Source: an uncultured Eubacteriales bacterium
Lineage (GTDB): Bacteria > Bacillota > Clostridia > Oscillospirales > Oscillospiraceae
Direction: 5' to 3'
DNA length: 51,131 bases
NCBI GenBank assembly: GCA_902475435.1
Contig: CABRZL010000003.1
Location: 1 to 51,131 of the forward strand
Every line of letters starts with the position of its first letter. Positions within the stretch are counted from its first letter, which is position 1. The notes beneath the pieces are model-generated. The model was not told where the DNA came from. It saw nothing but the letters and a program-made list of their open reading frames with translations, and made no database searches. Positions 16,699 to 24,905 of this stretch are shown here, in pieces. A program made the position numbers and the translations under genes.

Positions 16699-17832
16699 TT
16701 ATTTTGATGTAATGGAGCGGATTGCGCTACCCTCCAGCACAATTTCATAATCGAAGGCATTTCCATCGTCCCGAACAGCTACGGTTAAAGTGCCTTCGCC
16801 GTCGTATTCCATGGAAGCAATGTCTATTCCACTTAATTCCCCTTGAAGCAGCCGATAGCGTTCCGGTGTTCCTGTACTCGCATCTTCAGGGTCATGGATC
16901 ACCATAGAGGACCCTTCGGGTACTTCTGGAAGCGTGTCAAGTCCAGCAAAGACCTGCTGCGCACAAGAAAGCATCTCTTCCGGGGTTAGAATCGTATATC
17001 CGTCTTCGGTAGAATAGCCGCTTCGGGCAGCAAAACGGGCCATAATTCCCCAGAAAGAATCGGCGTCTGTACTGGAGAAACTGCCGCCACTGCGGATTAC
17101 GTCCAATGCACATTCGATTGCAGGAATGGCATGCTGTACTTCCGGTGGAAGGTCAGGTTCCGCCGAGGGGGATGGAGACGGCGATACGGAGGGGGATGGA
17201 GACGGCGAAGGAGATGGTATCGCTGATGGGGAGGGAGAGGGGGATGGCGGCGTCTGCGTTGGCGCGGGCGTTTGCGTAGGTGTTGCCGTGCCGGATGGTG
17301 TTTTGGAGGACGCAGGGGATTCCTGAACGGTTACTCTGCGGGTCAGTAAATCCACCGCATTTCCCGTGTTCAAATCATAAAGGGTAAGGTTATTGCCGTT
17401 CATGGTAAACGTGTAGGCAACAGCCTCCTCCTGCCCGTTTTCGAAAATACAAAGACGGACTTGACTGCCAACGTCGATCAGCCAATATGTATATGTTTTA
17501 GAGGATCCGGAAGAGTCCGTGATAATCAGGTTTTCGTTGCCGCGAAATTCATAGGTCTTGGTGCCGTCCTCATTATCCCAAGTTCCCAAAAATATGTTTT
17601 TATATTCTGCCGTCACATCTTCGCCTTCGTCATAGGATGAGGCAAGGTCTAATTCTGGAATAACGATATCGGCGCTGGGATGAGTGGAGGCACTGGGTAA
17701 AGTTAACTCTTCCCAGGAGCCTTCTTCAATGGACTCTTCCATAGAAGAATTTCTGGAAGTACCGCAACCAGCCAATATTGTAATACACAGTGCAGGCAGT
17801 AAACTAAGTGCTGCCAGACGTTTTCTGTTCAT
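16699..17832 (-). CDS. Lipoprotein with proline/serine-rich spacer
   Basis: A 377-residue exported protein. The N-terminus has a signal peptide with lipobox ILAGC (Cys22). Residues 75-165 form a small beta-rich domain (LGTWDNEDGTKTYEFRGNE onward) resembling lipocalin-like stress domains. Residues about 180-225 are a low-complexity PSPSPSPS spacer that should cross the wall. The C-terminal 150 residues carry an acidic globular domain ending in another beta-rich segment. I do not recognise a function. It appears to be a single-gene unit, with a terminator behind it and the symporter gene 32 bp ahead on the same strand. Confidence 0.8.
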   Translation of the reverse strand: MNRKRLAALSLLPALCITILAGCGTSRNSSMEESIEEGSWEELTLPSASTHPSADIVIPELDLASSYDEGEDVTAEYKNIFLGTWDNEDGTKTYEFRGNENLIITDSSGSSKTYTYWLIDVGSQVRLCIFENGQEEAVAYTFTMNGNNLTLYDLNTGNAVDLLTRRVTVQESPASSKTPSGTATPTQTPAPTQTPPSPSPSPSAIPSPSPSPSPSVSPSPSPSAEPDLPPEVQHAIPAIECALDVIRSGGSFSSTDADSFWGIMARFAARSGYSTEDGYTILTPEEMLSCAQQVFAGLDTLPEVPEGSSMVIHDPEDASTGTPERYRLLQGELSGIDIASMEYDGEGTLTVAVRDDGNAFDYEIVLEGSAIRSITSK

Positions 17833-17864
17833 TTATACGCTCCCTTTCCGGTTGATACCTCCCA

Positions 17865-19211
17865 TTATACAGAAATCTGTCGGGAAAGCAACCGCTTTGT
17901 CCCCTTTTTCAGATCTTGAAGACTATCGACTGTTTCTTTTCGAAGCAGCCAAAGGCAGATCAGATTTGGCACAGCCATTAGGCCGGCCAAAATACTGCCG
18001 AAGCTCCAGACAAGCTTCAGCCCGCCAAATACGCCCAAAAAAGCTGATGATAAATACAGGAGCCGATACCAGAAAAGGTTGTGTGTCCCCCACAGATAGC
18101 GCCAGCAGCATTCTCCATACCAGCACCATCCGATAATCGTGGCAAAAGCAAAGATCACAAGTGAGATGGTCAGGATCCAATTTCCCATGGGAATCATCGA
18201 AAAAGCCAAATAGCAGAGTTCACCCACGTCGGCACCAGCAAACAGTTCCGGAGCACGCAACATGGCGGATACAATCACCAGGCCGGTCATGGCACAGATG
18301 ACCACCGTATCCCAAAACACGCCGGTCATGGATACGAGAGCTTCTTCAGCCGGCTTTTTACATGGTGCTGCCGCTGCTGCCATGGGAGCAGTGCCCATGC
18401 CGGATTCATTCGTAAATAAACCGCGGGCAGTTCCATATCGAGCAGCGGTTAAAATTGTGCTGCCGACAAAACCGCCTCCGGCTGCTTTCGGGGTAAAAGC
18501 GCTGGTAACAATTAGCCGTAAGGTTTCGGGAAGCCATGCCCGGTTGACCCATAAAACCCCGAGGCAACCCAACATATACAGAGCGGACATGGCTGGCACC
18601 AGCTTTTCACATACCGATGAAATGGATTGAACGCCGCCTAAAATGACAAGCGCTGCCAAAATGGTTACGATGGCGCCGGTTAGCGCCAATGGGATATGGG
18701 CCGCAGTCATCATGGTAGAACCAATGGCGTTGGCTTGAATCAGGGAACCCGTTCCAACGGCTGCGGCAACACCCAGTATGGCAAAAAGTTTTGCCATACG
18801 AGGCATATGAAGCCTGTCTGCTATTACATACATAGGGCCTCCAACTGTGGAGCCATTGGGGAGCCGCCTTCGATGCTGAAGCGTCAGTACTGCTTCGGCA
18901 TAACGGGTTGCCATTCCCAGTACGCCGGTCAGCCAACACCACAGGACTGCGCCCGGACCGCCCAGCGCTACGGCTGTGGCAATACCGATGATATTTCCGG
19001 TTCCAATCGCGGCGGCTAAAGAAGTGGCCAAGGCCCCAAAACTGGAGACACCGGTTTCGCCTCTGTCTCTTTGCAGACTCAGGCGAATACCGCGCCCAGT
19101 CATCCGCTGTACACCGCGCAGACGAACGGTAAAATACAAGTGGCTTCCCATGAGGCCCAGTAGCAGCGGACCGCTCCAAAGTAGCCGTTCTAACCATAAA
19201 ATGATATCCAT
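17865..19211 (-). CDS. Sodium:alanine/glycine symporter (AGCS family)
   Basis: A 448-residue membrane protein that imports alanine or glycine with sodium. Family hallmarks are the TGNIIGIATAVALGGPGAVLW-type region near helix 3, GGPMYVI, and the strongly conserved FTNESGMGTAPMAAAAA segment. About eleven helices can be seen. The length matches the family. It starts with an ATG preceded by AGGAG and is divergent from the small membrane protein gene at 19359. Confidence 0.93.
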   Translation of the reverse strand: MDIILWLERLLWSGPLLLGLMGSHLYFTVRLRGVQRMTGRGIRLSLQRDRGETGVSSFGALATSLAAAIGTGNIIGIATAVALGGPGAVLWCWLTGVLGMATRYAEAVLTLQHRRRLPNGSTVGGPMYVIADRLHMPRMAKLFAILGVAAAVGTGSLIQANAIGSTMMTAAHIPLALTGAIVTILAALVILGGVQSISSVCEKLVPAMSALYMLGCLGVLWVNRAWLPETLRLIVTSAFTPKAAGGGFVGSTILTAARYGTARGLFTNESGMGTAPMAAAAAPCKKPAEEALVSMTGVFWDTVVICAMTGLVIVSAMLRAPELFAGADVGELCYLAFSMIPMGNWILTISLVIFAFATIIGWCWYGECCWRYLWGTHNLFWYRLLYLSSAFLGVFGGLKLVWSFGSILAGLMAVPNLICLWLLRKETVDSLQDLKKGTKRLLSRQISV

Positions 19212-19358
19212 ATTTTGCTCCTATCTCAGATGTCTTGACAGAATATACAGAATTCGGTACAATGCCAATAAGGTTTGGTTGTCCCTTTTTCAAAGTAAAT
19301 GTATGCGTTTCCGGTTGTAGAAATGCCAAGTATCGCACAATTAGAAAGAAGGAGAAAC

Positions 19359-19667
19359 ATGAGTAAGCGAGCGACGGATATTGTTGCATATTTAACGCCG
19401 ATTGGCTTAATCCTGGCCTTTTTATTTGGGGATCGAGAAGAATCCAGGTTCCATCTCAATCAGGCGCTGGTACTTTGGTCAGCGGGCGTGTTGCTCAATC
19501 TAATTGTCCGTATATGTGGTTATATTCCCTTGGTTGGAGCACTTGTAGCTATTGTTGGCTGGATAATCAATGTTGCTTTGACGATTTCTTGGATAATTGG
19601 CTTTATTTCTGCAATTACCGGTACGGAAAAGAAGATTCCCATTCTGGGAGAGATCTCCTTGCTCTAA
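19359..19667 (+). CDS. Small DUF4870/Tic20-like membrane protein
   Basis: A 102-residue protein with three hydrophobic segments. The opening TDIVAYLTPIGLILAFLFGDREESRFHLNQALVL is a pattern I associate with the DUF4870/Tic20-like family of small membrane proteins of unknown role. The start at 19359 is supported by AAGGAG seven bases upstream; an earlier in-frame ATG at 19299 has none. It stands alone, with symporter genes divergent on one side and the arc leader on the other. Confidence 0.75.
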   Translation: MSKRATDIVAYLTPIGLILAFLFGDREESRFHLNQALVLWSAGVLLNLIVRICGYIPLVGALVAIVGWIINVALTISWIIGFISAITGTEKKIPILGEISLL

Positions 19668-19711
19668 CACCTTTGTTCCTCTTAAAAAATTAACGAAAAT
19701 AAAATGTTTTT

Positions 19712-19771
19712 CGCATATTTTATATAAAATTGTAAAATCTTATGGACAAATTGAACACGACAATATATAAT
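19712..19771 (+). promoter_or_regulatory. Promoter region of the arc operon leader with candidate ArgR site
   Basis: TGGACA (19743-19748), 17 bp and TATAAT (19766-19771) form a strong promoter. CGCATATTT at 19712-19720 matches the element found at the argG and importer promoters, but here it lies 22 bp upstream of the -35 box. An activator would bind at such a position rather than a repressor. In Bacillus the arginine regulator AhrC represses synthesis and activates catabolism, so the geometry is suggestive. The role is inference. Confidence 0.45.
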
Positions 19772-19777
19772 GACCAT

Positions 19778-19997
19778 AGATCGTTTCGCCCTGAATTGCA
19801 GGAAATTCAGGGGCAGTCAATCTCCTTTGGATAGGCCGGCAACTGCCGTGCTGCGCGGGGGACTGATTGGTTTGTCCCAAACTCGCTTTTGCGGTACATA
19901 CCCCCTCCCCAATCAGTTCCCCATCTCTCAAAATTGTATTAGTCTGGTGGACAGACGTTGATTTTCAACCGGATGGCTTTATGCCATTCGGTTTTTT
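19778..19997 (+). ncRNA. Structured leader RNA upstream of arcA, ending in a terminator
   Basis: About 220 nt between a strong promoter and an intrinsic terminator hold no convincing ORF but several helices. CCCTGAATT pairs with AATTCAGGG (19789-19812), and GGCAGT with ACTGCC (19813-19845 region). A long stem GGGGACTGATTGG/CCAATCAGTTCCCC spans 19857-19922, and GTCTG/CAGAC lies near 19942-19956. The last element is the terminator. This layout fits a riboswitch-like attenuator for arcABC or a stand-alone small RNA. I checked by eye for T-box, lysine, guanidine, SAM, FMN, cobalamin, glycine and 6S hallmarks and saw no clear match. Confidence 0.5.
19967..19997 (+). terminator. Intrinsic terminator in the arc leader
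   Basis: An 11-bp stem (AACCGGATGGC with GCCATTCGGTT, one G-U pair) and a 5-nt loop is followed directly by six T residues. It lies 78 bp upstream of the arcA start, so transcription into arcA must either pass this terminator or start after it. Confidence 0.85.
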
Positions 19998-20074
19998 ATT
20001 TCTGGAATCAGATGCATGTTTTTTTAGATTCGGGACATACTGGCATCGAAAAAATATGAAGGGAGCGAAAGTAC

Positions 20075-21289
20075 TTGGGAGAGGCGATTAAGGTTTGTTC
20101 TGAGATTGGCCGGTTACGTCGGGTTATGTTACACCGCCCCGGTGAAGAACTGCTGAATTTAATGCCGGAAAACCTGGATCGGTTGCTGTTTGACGATATT
20201 CCATATCTTCGCTTGGCCAGGGAAGAGCATGACCAATTTGCTCAGGTTCTTGGGGAACAAGGGGTAGAGGTTGTCTATTTAGAAGACCTGACTGCAGAAG
20301 CCCTGGTGGACGAGGCCGTACGAAAGCAATTTGTTGCGGATTATCTCCAAGATGCGGGTATCCGTGGGAGCAAACGGTTGGGCCGTATGACAGAATATTT
20401 TATGGGGTTTTCCACCAAAAATATGGTGCTGAAGATGATGGCCGGAGTTCGAAAATCAGAGATCTTCGGATACGGAAAGAAAAATCTGACAGATTATCTG
20501 GAAGGGGATTATCCCTTTGTTATTGACCCCATGCCGAATCTGTATTTTACGCGAGATCCTTTTGCCTGTATCGGCAAAGGCGTTGCGTTGCACCATATGT
20601 ATAGTCATACCCGGAATCGGGAGACGTTGTTTGGGGATTATATTTTTCGATATCATCCGCAATATCAAAATGTAAAAAAAGTCTACACAAGAGATCAGGA
20701 ACACACCTTGGAAGGTGGAGATATTCTTGTGTTGAGTCCTCAGGTCGTTGCGGTAGGCATTTCCCAGCGTACGGAGCCTTTCGCCATTGAGGTACTGGCG
20801 AAGGAACTTTTAGAGATAGGTTTTCAACAGATTCTTGCCATTGACATTCCCAAAAGTCGCAGTTTTATGCATTTGGATACTGTATTTACAATGGTGGATC
20901 GGGATAAATTTACAGTGCATCCTAATATTCGTGGCAATATGGAAGTGTTTGTGCTAGAGCGGGGAGATGGCGGACATCTCACCATTCATCAGGAACGGGC
21001 GTCATTGGAACATGTTCTTATGGATCATTTGGGCCTTGATCAGGTGACGCTGATCCCATGCGGCGGAGGCAATGTCATTGATGCAGCGCGGGAACAGTGG
21101 AATGATGGCTCCAATACTTTTGCAGTGGCGCCGGGGAAAGTGATTGCCTATGATCGCAATCAGGTTACCAATGAAATCTTGAAGGATCACGGAATAGAAG
21201 TGCTGACCATTCCAAGTTCAGAGCTGGCCCGAGGACGGGGCGGCCCGCGGTGCATGACAATGCCGCTGTTGCGGGATGATATTGGATAA
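20075..21289 (+). CDS. arcA: Arginine deiminase
   Basis: Hydrolyses arginine to citrulline and ammonia, the first step of the ADI pathway. The 404-residue protein has the guanidino-binding FTRDPF motif, EGGDILVLSP, the catalytic HLDTVFTMVD segment and the nucleophile cysteine in the final GGPRCMTMPLLR. The length is typical. It starts with TTG at 20075, with GAAGGGAG upstream. It leads the arcABC-transporter operon and is preceded by a structured leader with a terminator. Confidence 0.97.
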   Translation: MGEAIKVCSEIGRLRRVMLHRPGEELLNLMPENLDRLLFDDIPYLRLAREEHDQFAQVLGEQGVEVVYLEDLTAEALVDEAVRKQFVADYLQDAGIRGSKRLGRMTEYFMGFSTKNMVLKMMAGVRKSEIFGYGKKNLTDYLEGDYPFVIDPMPNLYFTRDPFACIGKGVALHHMYSHTRNRETLFGDYIFRYHPQYQNVKKVYTRDQEHTLEGGDILVLSPQVVAVGISQRTEPFAIEVLAKELLEIGFQQILAIDIPKSRSFMHLDTVFTMVDRDKFTVHPNIRGNMEVFVLERGDGGHLTIHQERASLEHVLMDHLGLDQVTLIPCGGGNVIDAAREQWNDGSNTFAVAPGKVIAYDRNQVTNEILKDHGIEVLTIPSSELARGRGGPRCMTMPLLRDDIG

Positions 21290-21313
21290 TTTTATTTTAG
21301 GAGGAAACTAGCT

Positions 21314-22306
21314 ATGCCGGTAAATTTAAAAGGAAGATCATTTTTAACACTGATGGATTTTACACCCCAGGAAATTCGCTATCTTTTGGATCTGGGGCAC
21401 GATTTGAAAAAGAAAAAGAGATCCGGTATTTATGGAGGACTGCTGCGAGGAAAAAATGTAGCGCTGCTGTTTGAGAAGACATCTACCCGTACGCGCTGCG
21501 CATTTGAAGTGGCAATGCATGATGAAGGAGGAAACGTAACCTTCTTGGAGCCGGGCAGTTCCCAGATGGGGAAAAAAGAGTCCATGGAGGATACCGCGAA
21601 GGTACTGGGACGTTTCTTTGACGGAATTGAATATAGAGGATATGATCAGGCCGTCGTGGAGACGCTGGCCAAGTATAGCGGCGTTCCGGTATACAATGGG
21701 CTGACGGACGAGGACCATCCTACGCAGATTATTGCTGACTTTATGACGATGGAAGAGCATATTGCGAAGCCGCTGTCACAGTGCAAGCTGGTATTTGTGG
21801 GGGATGTAAGAAACAATATGTGCTATGCGCTTATGTATGGCTGCTGTAAGCTGGGCGTGGATTTTGTGGGTTACGGTCCTGAAGAGCTGATTCAGGGGGC
21901 TGATCAAGACGTGCTGCGCCGGGTACAGCAGGAAGCGGAGAAATCAGGAGCAAAGATCATTCTGACCAATGATAGAGAAAAATTGGAAGGAGCTGACGCA
22001 GTCTACTCGGACATCTGGGCATCGATGGGCGAGGAAGATAAAATTCCGGAGCGTGCCAAGCTGCTGGCTCCTTATCGGGTAGATCAGGCCTTGATGGATG
22101 CTACAAAAAATCCGGACGTAATTTTTTTGCATTGCTTGCCTTCTTTCCATGATGAACACACGATTTTGGCAAAACAGTGGCTGGATAAAGGCGTGGATAT
22201 TCGTGAAGTTACGGATGACGTTTTCCGGGGCAAGCATTCCGTCGTGTTTGATGAGGCAGAGAATCGTATGCATGCCATTAAGGCAATTTTGGTGGCAACC
22301 CTATGA
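21314..22306 (+). CDS. arcB: Ornithine carbamoyltransferase, catabolic
   Basis: Converts citrulline and phosphate to ornithine and carbamoyl phosphate in the ADI pathway. The 330-residue enzyme has the STRTRCAFEVA carbamoyl phosphate loop, a DEDHPTQ motif and HCLPSFHD at the ornithine site. It lies 24 bp after arcA, and its stop overlaps the arcC start. Position and length separate it from the anabolic argF at 4135. Direction of flux is inferred from the operon. Confidence 0.96.
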   Translation: MPVNLKGRSFLTLMDFTPQEIRYLLDLGHDLKKKKRSGIYGGLLRGKNVALLFEKTSTRTRCAFEVAMHDEGGNVTFLEPGSSQMGKKESMEDTAKVLGRFFDGIEYRGYDQAVVETLAKYSGVPVYNGLTDEDHPTQIIADFMTMEEHIAKPLSQCKLVFVGDVRNNMCYALMYGCCKLGVDFVGYGPEELIQGADQDVLRRVQQEAEKSGAKIILTNDREKLEGADAVYSDIWASMGEEDKIPERAKLLAPYRVDQALMDATKNPDVIFLHCLPSFHDEHTILAKQWLDKGVDIREVTDDVFRGKHSVVFDEAENRMHAIKAILVATL

Positions 22307-23271
22307 GCGGCCGGGCAACGAGAATCGTAGTAGCCTTGGGAGGCAACGCACTGGAAGATAAGAATTTGCCTCCTACTGCGGAATCCCAGGCCCAGGTAGC
22401 TGCGCGCACAGCGGAATATTTGGCAGACATGAGCTGTGCCGGCTATGAGATGGCGGTTGTTCATGGAAACGGACCGCAGGTGGGAAGAATTATTTTAGCT
22501 TCTGAATCGGCGGCCGAGGTTACGCCGCCGATGCCCTTCGACGTATGTGACGCCATGAGCCAGGGCTATATCGGATATCATCTTCAGCAAAAGCTTCGGG
22601 GCGCATTGATGTCCCGTGGAAGAGATATTCCTGTTGTGACTGTGGTGACACAAATTGTTGTAAACGAAGAGGATCCGGCCTTTCAAAATCCCACGAAGCC
22701 AATCGGCCCGTTTTATACGCAGGAACAGGCCGAGTCCATTGCGCGGGAGAAAGGATATACGATGCAGGAAGATGCCGGTCGTGGTTGGCGCAGGGTAGTG
22801 GCTTCGCCAATGCCTCAGAGGATTGTCGAGATTGGTACGCTTCGGACGCTTTGGGATACGACCATTGCAATTGCCTGCGGAGGCGGTGGGATTCCGGTAG
22901 TTTCCAGAGGAAATGGCGCTCTGGAAGGGGTTCCGGCAGTTATTGATAAGGATTTAGCGGCCCAAAAATTAGCCGGAGAAATGGGCGCGGATATTCTTCT
23001 GATTTTAACAGAAGTGGATGCCGTGTCGATAGATTTTAAAAAACCGACGGAGAAAAAGCTGGGAACGGTCACCATAGCGGAGATGGAGGAATACTGCAAA
23101 CAGGGCCAATTTGCGCCTGGATCCATGTTGCCGAAGGTGCGAGCAGCCATGGCTTTCGCGGAGCAGAATCCGAAGGGAAGAGCAATCATTACGTCTCTGG
23201 ATCGGGGACTTGAAGCGCTTCAGGGGCAATGTGGTACCACCATTGTAGCGGGAAGCGGGGGAACCATGTGA
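22303..23271 (+). CDS. arcC: Carbamate kinase
   Basis: Transfers the phosphate of carbamoyl phosphate to ADP, giving ATP, the energy-yielding step of the ADI pathway. The 322-residue protein shows VVALGGNAL at the N-terminus, VVHGNGPQVG, the ACGGGGIPVV motif and the VIDKDLAAQKLA segment. The ATG overlaps the arcB stop (ATGA) and its own stop overlaps the start of the transporter gene. The four genes should thus be translated as a coupled set. Confidence 0.96.
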   Translation: MSGRATRIVVALGGNALEDKNLPPTAESQAQVAARTAEYLADMSCAGYEMAVVHGNGPQVGRIILASESAAEVTPPMPFDVCDAMSQGYIGYHLQQKLRGALMSRGRDIPVVTVVTQIVVNEEDPAFQNPTKPIGPFYTQEQAESIAREKGYTMQEDAGRGWRRVVASPMPQRIVEIGTLRTLWDTTIAIACGGGGIPVVSRGNGALEGVPAVIDKDLAAQKLAGEMGADILLILTEVDAVSIDFKKPTEKKLGTVTIAEMEEYCKQGQFAPGSMLPKVRAAMAFAEQNPKGRAIITSLDRGLEALQGQCGTTIVAGSGGTM

Positions 23272-24671
23272 AGCAACTAAAAATGCCGTCGGCCTATACA
23301 ATCCTAATTACGCTCATTTTGATCGTAGCCGCACTGACCTGGATTTTACCGGCAGGGCAATATCAATATATGAGCGACGGAGAGCCGATTACAGGAACCT
23401 ATGCGCAGGTGGCCCGCAATGGACAGAGTCTGATCGACGTTGTTCGTGCGCCTCTGAGCGGATTATATGAAGCAATAGAAATTGCCGTATTTATTCTCAC
23501 GGTGGGCGGGTTCCTGGGCGTAATAGGAAAGACCGGTGCAATCGACGTGGGCATTGCCAGCATAGTGACGCGATTAGGCAACAAAGGCGGGGTGTTGATC
23601 CCCATTCTTATGGCAATTTTTGCTTTGGGCGGCACAACCTTTGGCATGGCCGAGGAAACCATCGCGTTTTATCCGCTGCTAATCCCTGTCATGGTAGCGG
23701 CGGGATATGACACGGTTACGGCGGTCAGCGTAATCCTACTGGGCGCCGGGGCCGGCGTATTGGGGTCAACGGTAAATCCGTTTGCCACGGGGATTGCCTC
23801 TGGATTTGCCGGTGTGAGTATGGGAGAAAATATTGGCCTTCGACTGATTATCCTGGTGTTATCGTTAGGACTGAGCATGGGGTTTGTGATGCTCTATGCG
23901 AAACGTGTTCATGCTGATCCTCAGCAGTCTTTGGTGGCCGCCCAGCGAGAGGAAAATCTCCGCCATTTTGCGGTAAAACAGCAAAATGATGCAAAGCTTA
24001 CGGGAAAGCAGCGTCTGGCACTGTGGCTGTTTGCCTTGACTTTTGCGGTAATGATCTACGGCGTAATTCCTTTTGCAGATATGGGAATCACCTGGCTGCC
24101 CACGTTGGGCTGGTGGTTTCCGGAACTGTCAGCTTTGTTCTGGGTTGCAGCGGTATTGATCGGGATCCTTTGCCGAGTTGGGGAAAAGGAAATCGTGGAT
24201 GGCTTTGTGTCCGGTGCGGCAGATCTTTTGGGGGTCGCATTTATCATTGGCATTTCCCGGGGAATTACTGTGATTATGAACAGCGGTATGATTACCGATA
24301 CGATTCTCCGGTGGGGCGAGGAGGCTCTATCGGGCATGGGAGGAATAGGGTTTGTACTCGCATCCTTTGGCATCTTTGTGGTGCTGTCCTTTCTGATTCC
24401 GTCGTCTTCGGGACTGGCTACGTTATCTATGCCCATTATGGCGCCGCTGGCGGAAATGACTGGCGTAAACCGGGCATTGATGGTGACGGCTTATCAATCG
24501 GCTTCGGGCCTTGTCAATCTCATCACACCGACGTCTGCTGTGGTTATGGGTGCGCTGGCCATTGGGCATGTGAGCTATGGAGTCTGGCTAAAATATATCT
24601 GGAAGCTTTTATTGGTGTTGACCGTGCTGTGCCTCGTCTGCCTGACAGTTGGAACCCTTATGGGAGCGTAA
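23268..24671 (+). CDS. YfcC/ArcD-like basic amino acid transporter
   Basis: A 467-residue membrane protein of the C4-dicarboxylate DcuC/YfcC superfamily with about twelve helices. Visible family stretches are GGTTFGMAEETIAFYPLLIP, NPFATGIASGFAG and PSSSGLATLSMPIMAPLAEM. As the last gene of an arcABC operon it most likely exchanges arginine for ornithine, the job of ArcD, although it is not of the classical ArcD (APC) family. The start is GTG at 23268, with GGGGGAA upstream and overlap with the arcC stop. Confidence 0.9.
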   Translation: MKQLKMPSAYTILITLILIVAALTWILPAGQYQYMSDGEPITGTYAQVARNGQSLIDVVRAPLSGLYEAIEIAVFILTVGGFLGVIGKTGAIDVGIASIVTRLGNKGGVLIPILMAIFALGGTTFGMAEETIAFYPLLIPVMVAAGYDTVTAVSVILLGAGAGVLGSTVNPFATGIASGFAGVSMGENIGLRLIILVLSLGLSMGFVMLYAKRVHADPQQSLVAAQREENLRHFAVKQQNDAKLTGKQRLALWLFALTFAVMIYGVIPFADMGITWLPTLGWWFPELSALFWVAAVLIGILCRVGEKEIVDGFVSGAADLLGVAFIIGISRGITVIMNSGMITDTILRWGEEALSGMGGIGFVLASFGIFVVLSFLIPSSSGLATLSMPIMAPLAEMTGVNRALMVTAYQSASGLVNLITPTSAVVMGALAIGHVSYGVWLKYIWKLLLVLTVLCLVCLTVGTLMGA

Positions 24672-24727
24672 TATGTTCCTCTTCTCCATTTCCATTCTAG
24701 TGTGGAGAGGGGGAACATATGTTTTTA
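24671..24727 (+). terminator. Terminator of the arc operon
   Basis: An 18-bp imperfect inverted repeat (24671-24688 with 24703-24720, G-U tolerant) starts at the stop codon of the transporter gene. It is followed by GTTTTTA on the plus strand. Confidence 0.8.
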
Positions 24728-24808
24728 CAGAAAAAAGCAAAAGGACATGAGGAAAATACTCTAAAATTGTTTAAAATCACTGGATTTGTGTGTGTTTTGT
24801 GAAAATAC

Positions 24809-24840
24809 CGGTTGCATTATAAACGAAATATGATAAAATG
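24809..24840 (+). promoter_or_regulatory. Probable promoter of the lic-like surface polymer operon
   Basis: TTGCAT, 16 bp and TAAAAT lie about 70 bp before the first sulfatase-like gene. The intervening leader can form a CTGGG/CCCAG stem. No other good promoter is seen before the next six genes, which fits one transcript up to the terminator at 33940. Confidence 0.45.
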
Positions 24841-24905
24841 TACAAGATACTAACTGGGCGTTCCGATAAAGATCATCAACCCAGCAGAACGGAGCGAATC
24901 CACCA

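Noticed and set aside
17126..17326. The proline/serine repeat of the lipoprotein as a DNA repeat array or CRISPR-like element
   Set aside because: The units are short degenerate codon repeats encoding PSPS within one gene; there are no spacers and no conserved repeat length.
18607..19389. A 260-codon minus-strand frame overlapping the AgcS gene
   Set aside because: Very rich in Arg, Ser and His, typical of an out-of-frame shadow; the AgcS frame is strongly conserved.
19778..19997. 6S RNA or a known riboswitch for the arc leader
   Set aside because: The central stem does not extend outward as the long 6S hairpin would, and I saw none of the conserved motifs of T-box, SAM, FMN, lysine, cobalamin, glycine or guanidine-I elements. 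A covariance search could still overturn this.
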